DNA from: Ancylostoma caninum
Taxonomy: Eukaryota > Nematoda > Chromadorea > Rhabditida > Ancylostomatidae
Assembly: GCA_037903475.1 (NCBI GenBank)
Contig: JBAJFG010000004.1
Span: forward strand, 372,001 to 436,000
Direction of reading: 5' to 3'
Length of the DNA stretch: 64,000 nt
In this document: one piece after another, positions 49,701-61,100 of the stretch
How positions within the stretch are numbered: position 1 is the stretch's first letter
Layout: every line of letters starts with the position of its first letter
Program-made: the position numbers and the translations under genes
Notes under the pieces: generated by a model
Seen by the model: the letters and a program-made list of their open reading frames with translations, nothing else
Told to the model about the DNA's origin: nothing
Databases searched by the model: none

Positions 49701-52700
49701 GGACCATCAAAATGGGGTAGTTTTGGCTGGTGTTACCACACACACCTGCAGGTCTCATCAAAAGTTCAATTTCTTAACCATACCATAAGAGAAGTTATGG
49801 ACAGAAAACCAAATGTTGCAATCTTTTTACCGTTACTGTACGATGTCAAAAGTTGAAAAAAGGGTTGTGATCAACTCATTAAAATGGCAGTTCCATAAGA
49901 ATGGTATTTTTTGTTGATATCTCATCAGACCAATATGTAACTGAGGAAACTAAGCTAATATGCCTGAACTGTCAGCCACTGGTTTCAGGAATTTATCGGT
50001 AAGTTGCGCAAAACCGACAGTTCCCGGCTTACTCGGGACTGCAATTTGCGAGGCTGAACCTTGAACGAGAATTCTCTCTTCAAACTGTCTGCAAGGAATA
50101 AAGAACATCGAACGCCATCTGTTCGAAGTTGACATTTAGGGACCGGAGACGAACCCAGGCATAAACCAGCGAGCCATCATGCAACTTTTTGAAGCTGCAG
50201 ATGGACGAAACGAAGACATAGATTATGAGATCAACGTATCTATGATGGAAATCTACAATGAGAAAATCAGGTAACCATAATAAGTCCTGGCGATAATGCG
50301 GACATCAAATGACCCGCTCTAGAGACCTACTTGGTTCATCGAATTCGCCTCTGGCAATCAGACTGGGGGAGGACGGGCGATTGTCGATCCCAGGCTTACG
50401 AGAAGTTCGGGTCATTTCGGTGGAGCACGTCATAGAGGTGCTGCAAGAGGGCAAGAAGAACAAGGTGACGGTCAGCATATGACCAATTGACTGCCAGGCT
50501 CTTTAGTAACAATTTAGGCGGTTGCTGCAACGGAAGCGAACGTTTGCTCCAGCAGATCTCATGTAATCGTCCGAGTTATCGTATCCGCTAAGAATAAAAT
50601 TACAGGCACAACATCAGTCGGTGAGTAAGCACTTTTACATCGTTTCTTATTGCGAATGACTATGTAATTCAATGTAGGGCGCTTGAATCTCGTCGATCTG
50701 GCCGGATCAGAGCGCGTTTCCCAAACAAACGCCACTGGTCAACTTCTCAAAGAAGCACAGGCCATCAACAAGTTAGTTTGATTATCAAATATGGGCAGAC
50801 ATGTGGATGGCTTCGAAATGCTTCTATACAGGTCTCTTTCTGAACTTGGGAATGTTGTCCTAGCGCTACGACAGAACCAAAAGCACATTCCGTTCCGAAA
50901 TTGCCAACTAACGCGCATTTTGGAGGACAGTCTCAGTGAGTTATTTTGTTACAACTATGAGCTTCCTATCTCACACAACCCTTTTCGAATTTTCTCAGCG
51001 CAACGGGTAAGCGTCCATATTGTCTCAGAAAATGTGACACGGACTGAAAACGAAACATAGCCAGTTAGTCGTCACGCTGGGCACCAAATATTTGCCAGCC
51101 TTCTCGGATTCCTCTCTATCACACTCTGTGAAAAATACCATGTACGGGGGAGGGCATAAGTTCTTTTGCAACGTTTGCTCATTTATTTCCCCACCAAGAT
51201 CCTATGATTTATTCCATCCTTTTCCTTACCGATAAGACAAAGGTTCAAAGAGTCTTTCAGTTAAGAAGCAGTTTTCCAGGCGGATCTTGTTTCGGGGCAG
51301 TTGGCTTCGGAACAGATTTTTGAAAAAAAGTGATTTGTTGTGGCAATTTTTCTTACGATATCCACCAAATCTTCAAAGATGGTTTCACCGCTCACGTGTT
51401 TTCTAAGGCGAAAGGAGTAATCCTTGCAAAGCTACCCATGGTTTCATATAAAATCTTACCGTAAGAAGTGTGAACTGGGATTTTAATGTGTGAAAGTGCA
51501 GACGATCATAGTGCCATGATGCAAACCATACTGTGGACAGGTCTGGACTGCTGGAGTCTTATACATGTGATCTCAGAGCATCCTTCAACGGCACGGATTT
51601 GCACAGCTTCTAGAAATCGCTACCGTCTTACTCAAACGCATACATGCCTTCCATGGAAAATGCTACCCTAGCACGTACACAATCCAATAAGCCAGCATCA
51701 GAGAAGCGCTTCCACCCATTATCCTTGAAGCAAGCCCTATAGAAAAAACAAATAGAAAAGTCCTGCAAGAGCATCTTGTATTCAACGAATATCGCTAATT
51801 TTAGTGATGGTTTCGTAGCCATTCTTTGCCATTTTCACGAATTTTTCAGGAGCCCAGCATGATGTTTCTAGAAATAGAATTATTGTTAGCTTTTTTTATA
51901 GACGCTGGCTCCCGTCTTAATCAGAATGCAATACTCATGTCTAATCGGTATAAAAGCTCTTGCCTAGCTGTCCAGCACTAATACATTTCTTTGGTGGATC
52001 AAAGGAAAGTCACCCGGGTGGGAAGGACATGTGACCCAGCTTCTTACAACAAATCCCAACTCGCCCAAACTCGAAGCTAAGGCTATGTTAACATTGCTGC
52101 CAAAGGACTGTGAAGTACATGCAATTTGCGGGCATCTGCTGCGGGCAGCCACATGATTTTTACAGCTGGAATGTAACTGCACCAGTGTGGTGTTTATAAT
52201 TTTTTCAATAAAATCCTCCCAACAGCGCCAATTCGCTTCGATAAAGGGAACAGATAGGGAGAGAAGCGGTCCTAGAAGCCTATACGAGGGCGGTTTGGAA
52301 AGTTTCCGGAATGACCGTAAAAGGAACGCTCTTTTCAGAAACTTTTGAGGTCATTTTGTTGGGCAAATCGTTACATGAATATACTAGAAATATCAGGTCA
52401 ATTTGATGAAAAGCCTGTTTGTGCCAACTCGTTTACCTCAAGCAACTTCGAGTGTACTTAGTTATGGATAAGCTCGAAGTTCGCGCGGTCATCAAATTTT
52501 TTTCATCTGGAGGGAAGAACAGCAACAGAAATCAAATCTCGCCTGGATGCTGTGCTCGGAGAGTCTTCGCCTTCATTTTCCACCGTGAGTTTCTGGGTGT
52601 CAGAATTCAGGCGTGGGCGTAAGCAAACTGGAGACGAACCGCGTACAGGACGCCCAAAAACAGCTACTGCCCCAGAGATCGTGGACAAAGTGCATGATAT

Positions 52701-54282
52701 GGTGCTGGACGACCGACGCGTAAAAGTGCATGAGATTGAGGAGGCCCTGGGCATCTCTCGTGAAAGAGCGTTCCATATCCTGTGCAATGAATTGGGCCTG
52801 AAAAAACTCTCGGCAAGATGGGTGCCGCATTTGCTCAATCCGGAGCAAAAGCGCATTCGGGTCCGAAGCTCAACGAAGTGTTCGGAAATTTTTAATAGGG
52901 GTCCAAAGGATTTCAAAAGGAGACTCGTGACGGTGGATGAAACGTGGATTCATCACTACACTCCAAAGTCAAAAAGACAGCCTAAACAGTGGATTGGACA
53001 CGGGGAAGCGGTCCCAAAGAAGGCAAGGACCACTCACTCTGCTGACAAGGTGATGGCTTCAGTCTTCTGGGATGTGAAAGGCGTTTTGCTGATTGATTAC
53101 CTTGAGCATGGCAAAACTGTCACGGGTCAGTATTAGGCAGCGCTCCTCGACCGACTGAAGTCAGCAATTCAAGAAAAGCGCCCAGGAATGGCAACGAAAA
53201 TAGCATTGTTCCTTCACGATAATGCTCGTGCCCATTCAAGTGTCATCGCTCAACAAAAATTAGCTGAATTAAGATTCGAGATTCTTCCGCATCCCGCATG
53301 TTCGCCTGATTTGGCTCCCTCGGACTTCCATCTATTTTCGAATCTCAAAAGTTTCCTCGCTGGAAAAAGATTCCGATCAAACGAGGAAGTGATCGACGCT
53401 GTGGATGGGTATTTTGAGGACCTAGAAGAAAGTCACTTCCAAGAAGGAATCGAGAAGCTGGAGAAACGCTGGACCACGTGTATTGAGCTTCGAGGAGACT
53501 ATGTTGAAAAATAAAACATTGATTGAATTGCATTCGTTTAGTTTTCATTGTCATTCCGGAAACTTTTCAAACCGTCTTCGTATACCACGCAATACATAAA
53601 AAAAACTTTTTATAGATGAGCACAAAGCAGTTGGTAGTTTATAACTATGAGTACAATGCAGCTCATTCACAAGCTCATTATTATATTGACTGTCTTCTTT
53701 AGTGGTTATGCCCTCTCTTGATGGTTTGTAGACTTCTCTGGCTTTTTTCGTCTTTCTTGAAACAGGGTTCCACTTCACACGGCTAGGTGCGTGTCCACAT
53801 TTCGACGGCTCTATACAGCAGGGAGAGTACACTGCCCCTTCTGTTCATTCATGCCGGTGGGAAAGATTAGGGCTGCCTCCGGCCTCGTATTCTCCAGAAG
53901 CCGTCAAGCAATGCATCATACTCACTATGACCCAACAGTTAATTGAACTTCCGCTGACCCCATGGCGACGCAGATTACCTATGCGAGCGCGGAACAGTCC
54001 CATTGGAAATGAGATGATCCTAGCATGTGTCACGTCTCCGCAGTCAACTGCTGTTTATTTCCCTTATGAGAACTCCTTGACCTCAACGAAGTGTTCCCAT
54101 GTGAAAAGAAATCCACTTCAGATGGCGACAGCAAAACGCTCGTGATCGTGCACCTCTCGCCCGATGCGAGCCACTGCAACGAAAGCGCCAGCAGCATGAG
54201 CTTCGCCGAGAAAATCGGCCAAGTCCAGACGAAACTGCGAAGGGACAGCGCCGTCAGGAAGAGCGCCACCAGCGGCAGGTGA
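43786..54282 (+). CDS. klp-3: Kinesin-14, C-terminal motor (KLP-3-like)
   Basis: Minus-end-directed microtubule motor. Exons in phase: 43786-43896, 44927-45011, 46108-46264, 46350-46458, 46590-46649, 47676-47790, 48302-48474, 48530-48634, 50140-50270, 50323-50464, 50518-50620, 50678-50771, 50832-50935, 54122-54282 (TGA). They give 549 residues without the true N-terminus. Residues 1-212 are charged and coiled-coil-like. The motor starts at [11 protein letters not shown]; the Gly-Asn at the neck junction marks kinesin-14. P-loop GHTGSGKT is at about 294-301, switch I NVCSSRSH at 404-411 and switch II DLAGSE at 437-442. The exon 13/14 join rebuilds [12 protein letters not shown]. Five motor introns are 52-60 nt, while the last is 3.2 kb and holds a mariner. 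The final AG could also be a donor (GTGAGC), so a longer C-terminus is possible. The klp-3 assignment rests on remembered similarity. AATAAA at 54565 fits the 3' end. Confidence 0.92.
45257..45733 (+). repeat. Two G-run tracts in kinesin intron 2
   Basis: The intron between exons 44927-45011 and 46108-46264 carries two strong G-quadruplex-type tracts on the sense strand: 45257-45282 (GGGAGGGCGGGGCGGGGGGA) and 45682-45733, which includes a run of ten or more G. Being on the transcribed RNA sense strand, they could fold in the pre-mRNA and affect splicing; that effect is inference. Confidence 0.6.
47953..48230 (+). mobile_element. Tc1-like terminal repeat or short element in kinesin intron 6
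   Basis: After a TA, the sequence CAGTACTGGTCAAAAAGAAG closely follows the Tc1-family terminal repeat (Tc1 itself reads CAGTGCTGGCCAAAAAGATA, recalled). Near 48200-48225 a loosely complementary stretch (GGAGTCCACCTTTTTCGACC) may be the eroded other end. No transposase is present. It would be a non-autonomous or truncated copy within the intron 47791-48301. Confidence 0.45.
52283..53582 (+). mobile_element. Mariner transposon (1300 bp) in the last kinesin intron
   Basis: Terminal inverted repeats begin TACGAGGGCGGTTTGGAAAG and end with the near-complement; 32 of 35 positions match counting the flanking TA. TA target duplications lie at 52281-52282 and 53583-53584. It encodes a full-length but broken transposase (52464-53513) in the same orientation as the host gene. 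Length, TA target and protein are all standard for a mariner. A mariner named bandit is known from the dog hookworm; whether this belongs to that family needs an alignment. The element lies wholly within the intron 50936-54121, so the kinesin reading frame is unaffected. Confidence 0.95.
52464..53513 (+). pseudogene. Mariner transposase, frameshift plus nonsense mutation
   Basis: The ATG at 52464 begins [14 protein letters not shown] run of seven T at 52497-52503 shifts the frame by one base; the family-like reading ([20 protein letters not shown]) resumes one base over and runs on as the open frame from 52552. HTH-type N-terminal DNA-binding regions precede the DDE domain. The first catalytic Asp lies in [11 protein letters not shown], the second in LHDNARAH, and the third in [12 protein letters not shown]; 34 residues separate the second and third, the D,D34D signature of mariners. 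A TAG at 53134-53136, after VTGQY, replaces a residue in the middle of the catalytic domain. The C-terminus (RGDYVEK) is intact. With two disabling changes but otherwise good preservation, the copy died fairly recently. Confidence 0.93.
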
Positions 54283-54564
54283 GCGCCCTGACTATGTCCT
54301 CACCCGAGGCTGCATATAAAAAAGGAAATGTTTAGGAAATCAGCACTCGACAAGCCCGCGTCTCCACGAAAATGACAAAGATCCAAGCGCCACATTTCCA
54401 CAAGTGTGGATTTCGTCCTGATTCTCTTCCTAGTGAAGTTCATCGTCACTGCCTATTGTGCTTGTGGTTTACGCATGTTCCTTGCAATTTCTGTGTATCT
54501 CCACTTCTGCAAATGATGAGTACTGGTAATCATATTAAAATATGTACCTAATATACACGTGGTA

Positions 54565-54570
54565 AATAAA
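54565..54570 (+). terminator. Poly(A) signal of the kinesin gene
   Basis: AATAAA lies 283 nt after the TGA at 54280-54282, with no competing AATAAA between. The 3' UTR would end about 10-20 nt downstream. Confidence 0.6.
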
Positions 54571-54589
54571 ATAGAAGACGTTGTGTGCC

Positions 54590-55117
54590 TCTGTGAAAGC
54601 CTTGTCCAGTTAAGTAGTTTAAAAACTTCAATAATTCAAGCGAAATCTGCAAAGCATGGCAAAAAATGATATTAAGCTATGAGAGTACAACAATCACAAA
54701 TTTGGGCAGATGGTGCCTGCCAGAGATACTTCTACGCTTTCCATGAAAGCCAGAGGAGAATTTAAATTAAGAAAAAAAATATACAACATCAACGGAAGCC
54801 TAGAGCTTCCCACAAATAAGACACGGAAGAGAAGAGGAACCCGATAACGGAAGTCGTTGACAAGGCAAAATGGAAAGGCACAGCGAAACCCTCGAGCATT
54901 TGGGCATTCAAATACAGGACAGACACTCGAGGAGACAACAGACAATCAAGGGGACAGAACAGGGATTGGAAGGGACACTCGCGGAAATGCCGTCACCATT
55001 TTTTGCAGTCCACGGCTGCTCTGATAATCTACTGATTTCCTCGAAAGAATTTCAAATAATGAGCATCTTATAGATAATTGTTGTAAGTGAACCGATATGG
55101 AAAAAGAATCCGTTGGT
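54590..55117. other. Convergent 3' spacer
   Basis: About 530 bp separate the kinesin poly(A) signal from the stop codon of the minus-strand transporter. It must hold the transporter's 3' UTR, but I see no canonical AATAAA on the minus strand. No exon or repeat is recognised. Confidence 0.5.
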
Positions 55118-58100
55118 CTACTTTTTGTTCGGATCGATAAGGCGCAGTTCGTACAAGCCACATTCATCCTGACTGAAATCTATCGGCTGCAGATTCCTCA
55201 TCTTCGTCGAGATGAGCGGATCCCACGTCGACGCAGCCCAGTTTGATGCGCGTCCTGAAAATGTTCCGTTCTCCTCATTAGTTCTTCTACATGAACTGTG
55301 TTTTCGGAGCTAAAGTGGAGAGGGGCAAGAGAAGCAAGACCATATAAGAATGCACAGTCACGCATCGTTCACCACGTTACCAAATTGGAACGACACAAGA
55401 GTAAGCAGTTTCTGAGAAAGATGTGAAGCGAAGAATCCATGAATTTGCCACATCCACTAGGTACAACGAACCTCTTCCGAAAATGGCAAACACGATTGAG
55501 GAAACGGCGATGATGGCAGCTGCTGTCATGAACACCTTCGTCCACTCCGCCAAAGAGCTGAAATTGAAGTACACATAAGGTTACAGGACCTGTTCATGCA
55601 TTTAAAAGGTAACTGTGTACAAGAAGTTGACAAACAGTGAATTGAGAGATGTTAAAATGGCCGAGTATGAATGCGCATTTGGTTAACAAAAACTAAATTG
55701 AAAACAATAGCACGGCTATTAAACCGACAATGCCCACCATTACTGTTATATCAATAACCCTCCAGCATATTTCATGCAGGAAGCGAATGACCTCTTAAAA
55801 TGAGCTGTGAATCAAAATAGAAGCCCACGCAAACGTTTACTTTGTCGCAGATTCAAGCTATTCTGCCATTAGCACTAGTGACCTGATAGTGGCAATCCCA
55901 AACTATATTAGAAATAACCAGGACTTGTCAGCTCGAATTTGAGCAGGGGACTGAGTGAGTGACTGGCATCTACAGTTGCTCGACTTCGACGATAGTTTTA
56001 GAAAATTTGTTAATGCACATGATGCGGATTCGCTAGATTTGCTGCAGCATGACCTACCAACTATAGTTTCCCTTATCTAACACCGAAAAGCATGCAAAAT
56101 AAAATTCTATAGCTAAAGTACGTCGTACAAAAATTTTTCACCAATGAACAACAACCACAAAACATCCATGACATGGTCCACAAGTCGTAGAAATAACCCA
56201 GTAAAAAGCGAAGCAATAGGTACCCCTCCCTCAATCATATTACAGTGCAGAACTGGCACCATCAGAATAACGTTTGCTCCTGTCGAAGTGTCGTTTTCTA
56301 ACGGAGAAAACTTCAAAAACTGCGATGAAACGAGAAGTTCGATGAGCTGCTGACCCACAGCGCAGCGAAATTCTTCGAAAAGGACACTCTTCTCCTGTAT
56401 GGAAAGAGTAGAGAAGAGTCACTCATTAGGGTGGAGAATATGTCTTGGAATAATCACTAGGATACGATAAAAAGTTTTCCTTTTTAGTAAATCGACATTC
56501 CTATTTCCTCTATCTTATGATTCTGTTCGCAAAAAAATCTACGCTAGTCTACATCAGCTCAATCCAGCTTTCTTATGAACAAGACTTTGATAGTTTTGTG
56601 CAGAGTTCTCGCTCAAGGTACGCCCGTTTCCACTTCTGTAAACACAACCATTTTATGTTCCTACCGCACTTGTTCTCATCGAAATTTTCATCAGACGATT
56701 ATAATTCAAAAGACACCTTCTAAAGCACTCAATCAGCACCATGTTCAGGACCAAAATGAAAACCATGACGTAAAATCTGAGGCCAAATTGAGGTTTCATA
56801 CAATTTTCCTGGGGGAAACGTATGAAGTTTGGATTCTTCCATAAATCATCGATGGCTGTAATACTTTAAGATCGACAGCTGGAAAAAAACTTACTTGGAA
56901 GCCACATAGGAGAACACCACCAATGGAGCAACAATGAAAGCAACACCCAAGCTGGCTCCCATGTAGGCGATGATGTGCTGAGTGAATGCTCTTCCAACAA
57001 GACACAGACTGCGCAGAACTCCACTAACACACAATCCCAACGGAGCAAGCAGGAAGGGAAGGAAGTGCACCGATCTGCACAGATTTTTTTCATAAACAAT
57101 AAGAAAATATCTAATCCATGAGAATGGTGAAAAACTCACACAGCGGTTTTCTGCAAGTGGAAGATAATAGGAAGAAAGATGAAGAAAACGACTGTGAGGA
57201 CAGCTCCTACAGTGTTGCACACTCGCACATGGGCGGTTGTCGAACAGCATGACCAGCGATTGATGAGACCCGCCATTAGCATGACCAACGGCTGAACGAA
57301 GACGCTTGACGCTTAGAACACACCTAAAGAGTGAACGGAACTGACCACAAGTATGAAGGGCAGCACCGAGTACACGCCTAGGTAGTCGACCAGGAAGATC
57401 TCCTGACATGACAGAACCGACGGCATATAGATGGTGACCAACGCAATGCCGAAGAACAACCCAAAGGCAGCGGTCCACAACGACCAAGCCGCTACAGATC
57501 GGAGCAGAGTTGGACAAGCACCAGACTGGGCTCGGTTGCTCTTCAGTTCCTGAAAAGCACAAACGCTGCAATGAAAAAAAAAACTGTTTTGCACTTCAAT
57601 CTCAATATTATCCCAAATTGAATTTAATAAGATAGTTTTAAAGCATCACGCCCACAATTCTACTCCCAGAAATCAGAAATGTATCAATATTTGTTTGTGT
57701 CAACAATGTTTTCTTTTCACAGGAACCAATTTTCACTGGGAAACAGAATCACTTCCAACATTTCTCGGTTCCACACCGTTCTTCAACATTCCCTGCATTT
57801 CTGAACATCAGCACTGGCACAATTTTCTCACCTGTACTTTTCCCGCTACGATTTTATTCAGCTCAAGTCCATTCACCCAAGGGTGATGTTGCGGACGGTC
57901 GCGATGGAAAGTGGCGAATCTAAACACCCATTTTCGGTAAGAAGCTAACCTGCTAGCAAGAACCTTGGAAACTTTTCCCGTTACAAAAAGAAAAACAATG
58001 AACAACGCAATTATACTGCAATTAGGTATCCAATGAAACCTTGAAGATTTGTTAAGAAGAGAATACAGTGTTGGTGCTACCTTTAGCGGATTTGACAGAC

Positions 58101-61100
58101 TATGAAGCGATTACATCTTAGTGGAACACCCTCCCACTAAAAAGTGCTAACTGCTATGACTTAGAGATCATGCGGGCAGTTCACGCGAACAAATATCAAG
58201 TGCACTAGAAATCATCTGGGTGTTCCATCGAGAAAATCACATTCTCAAGAAATGGCTACATATGTACTTCCAAAAATAAGAATTCATTCGCGCTCAGATG
58301 TAAAGACTTGTCTATAAGTAAAGGCTGACTCTCAGTGATGAAGTGTCACTCACAAAATAGAAAGCAGAAGAGTAACGCCCGCATGGAACGCATAAATTCC
58401 AATGAGAGGGAACTCGTTAGAAAACACCAGCATCGTCAGAGGCCAGGACAGCAGCGGAGCAATCTGAAAGATGCAGGAGTGAAGTTGTGCAACTACACAG
58501 ATTTTGCAACTGATCTCTTCTCTTGAGCAAAATCTGCGCTAGCAGATACATTCACAGTTATTCTGGAACTCTCACTTTATGAATAAGAAAAAAGATTATC
58601 AAACTGGAGAAGTCCCAAATTTTGACGCATATCTAGTTTTTGGTATCTCATATTGAAATGATTCTGAATGTTTCCACCTGCATGAAACCGAATGCGGTAG
58701 CTATAAACAACAGCTGTTCGTCCAAACATCCCCAATTCGCACAAACCGCGCCCATCACAGGAAAGCACGGAGCAAAACAGACCCCCATAAACAGTCTCAG
58801 GGGGAACAGCGCTGGGAATCCTGCAACAGTTCGCAATCAGGAGATGATGGTGTCGTAAACTCTGCGTAAACCATCGCTAATGCGGAGGCACCTACCGAAC
58901 TGCGACAAAACTGGAACAATGGCTGTTAGAATACCCGAGACAGCCAGGGTAACCGAGAGAGTGACCCGAACTCCGCACATTTTCACGAGAAGAAGCGCTG
59001 GTAAGAGACCGAGTAAACATCCTGTAACAACATGCAATGCCAAGAGTAACTAAGAATGCAGGGGCTATTGTCTTACCTATCCCAGGAGCAGCATACAAGA
59101 GATACCGCTTTATCTCAGTTTCCATGGAAAGTTGTGGCTTCCTTAAAAATGATTTTCCACATGCAATGCCATAACGTCTTCATCGTGAGGGTTTCTTTAG
59201 TGATTGCTGTAGACGTATATAATGAGTAATATACTCACATAATTCCATCCACATTCTTGTCCATCACCATTGGTGTTGGGTCGCCACGACCCTCGAGCCT
59301 GTCGATTGCTCTCTGGACCTCTGAAGATGGATTAAACTTAGGTTATGGGAAAATAGCGAATCGAAAATGGTCTCTATAGCTCAGTAGTAACATGCCCAGG
59401 AAGTCTCGAGAAGTCAGATGGTGACTTTCGCTAATAAAAACAATGAGTGACTGCAAAAAAAAAAGATGAAATCTATAAGATACATGTTGTAGAACTATTT
59501 AGCTAATTGTAAGAAAAACCCACTTATAGTTCTATATCCTATAAATACCTACATAACTGAGGAATCTAACCAAATCTGAAGATTGCAATGCACATTGTGT
59601 AGTGAAATGGAGAACTGTTGCACTTGATACAACCAAAAAAAAAAAAAAGACTGACCATTCCTGACAACGTCTCTTGGATCTGGTGGAGGTGGCTTTTTCG
59701 TAGCTGGTGGAGCAGATGTGGTAGAAGTCATATTTTGTGGAATCGGCGAATTTGTGAAGAAGGTCAGCTTTGGCTTTTCAGTCTTCTGAATTATTGGAGT
59801 CGTAGTGGATGGTGTGGTGGGTGCTGCTGTTGTTTCTGTGAGAATCGGATGTTCATCTGAAAATGTTACAGGTGATGCCTAGTAGTGTTATAGTAACGAC
59901 AAAAAGAAGGTGCACTAGCCCTTTCTTTGCAAGTGGAACTCGTCAAAGACGTGATGCCCACAGAGGCATGGTACCCACAGAGGCATGGTACCACATTATA
60001 AGAGGATTTCACAGAAATCAGAAAGAATAAAAAAATCACAAAAGGTCTCCACATTAGTAGAATCTGCGCGAGCTGCTGAGAGCAAGATACAACCACGGTC
60101 AAAGGATATGATCAGCGCCATTTCGACAGAAGGATTTTTTGCTATAATTACTACCACCTTCTCACAAAAATGAAAAGCTGATGCAGATTAGACACATTAT
60201 TGGCTGTTTTTCCGCCAGATGTCATTGCTGAACCTTCCTCTGCTGCTCAAATGTGAAGACCAAACTGAGTGGTCAAACCTATCAAAAAATCTACTTTATT
60301 GTATCTAAAGAATATTGACAGCGTTAGAGTTCTTATTTTAATGTCCGAATAGTTGTTAGTAGTGGATGTCATAGAAATATCCTTCTTCGAAACGGTTGCC
60401 TTTTGTTCGGGATTATTGAAAACTCTTTTTTCTTGGAGTAATCTCCATGCTCTCTGATCATAGAACCAGGGCATTCTTACTCTGATTGTATATTAAAATT
60501 CTTCCGTGCCTTTCTTTGGAAAAATGAAGTATGAAGTTTTTCCTGCGTTTTTGGGGCTTTAATCCCACTTTTCTATGTAAGGAGAGAACTTACACAACAC
60601 GCCTATTACAGCAAATTACTCGCTCAAGATACAATTTAGAATGACCGCTCTGCGAATCGAAGTGATGCGATACAAACGAAGAACAATCATGTTGATTAAA
60701 GTGGTGAATTTGGACTTGTAACGCCATATTTCTGTTTAAAAGCTGTTTGCGTCAATGTCATGCAGCGAAAAGAAAGAGTACTTCGATCCTCATCAAAATC
60801 TAAAATTTGGGCTGAATAGCTCAACCTCAAGTTAAATTTTTATGAAAAGTTCCGTATTCAACATGCCACCGATCATACCTAATTGACCGCGACTGTATAT
60901 GCTGACTATATAACCAAAATGTAAGAATGGGTTTTTCTTCAAATTTAAAAGTTTTTTCAAAGATTCTAAGGATTTTTCGCCATGAGTTGGAGAAATTTAG
61001 TGTGAGCTGTCCTGTCAATACCTTGTTCTTCCAAATACTAGGTGGTCTAAAATTACGGAGACTCACCAAAACATTCATATCTAGCGTTAGAAAGCGAGTT

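Noticed and set aside
51000..51010. 8-nt micro-exon CGCAACGG between ACAG-type signals after kinesin exon 13
   Set aside because: It has acceptor- and donor-like neighbours, but joining 50935 directly to 54122 rebuilds the conserved LNGDSKT motif without it.
56113..56422. Longer minus-strand ORFs around the 63-nt transporter exon
   Set aside because: Their reading does not fit a transporter helix. The short exon 56394-56332 alone keeps phase and connects the two flanking exons.
57313..57594. Transporter exon extended past 57346 into SSVHSLGVF
   Set aside because: The GTCAG donor at 57345 and the acceptor before 57291 give the SLC17-like continuation PLVMLMAGLINRW, so the extra residues are intronic.
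59372..59440. Possible tRNA (TATAGCTCAGTAGTAA)
   Set aside because: It resembles a D-arm but lacks the T-arm and closing stem, and it lies inside a transporter intron.
59925..60102. Minus-strand ORF starting MWRPFVIFLFFLISV as the first exon of the transporter
   Set aside because: It looks like a signal peptide or first helix, but its only phase-compatible donor is poor. The exon at 62692-62491 has a real SLC17-like TM1, a good donor, the right phase and an SL-type acceptor at its ATG.
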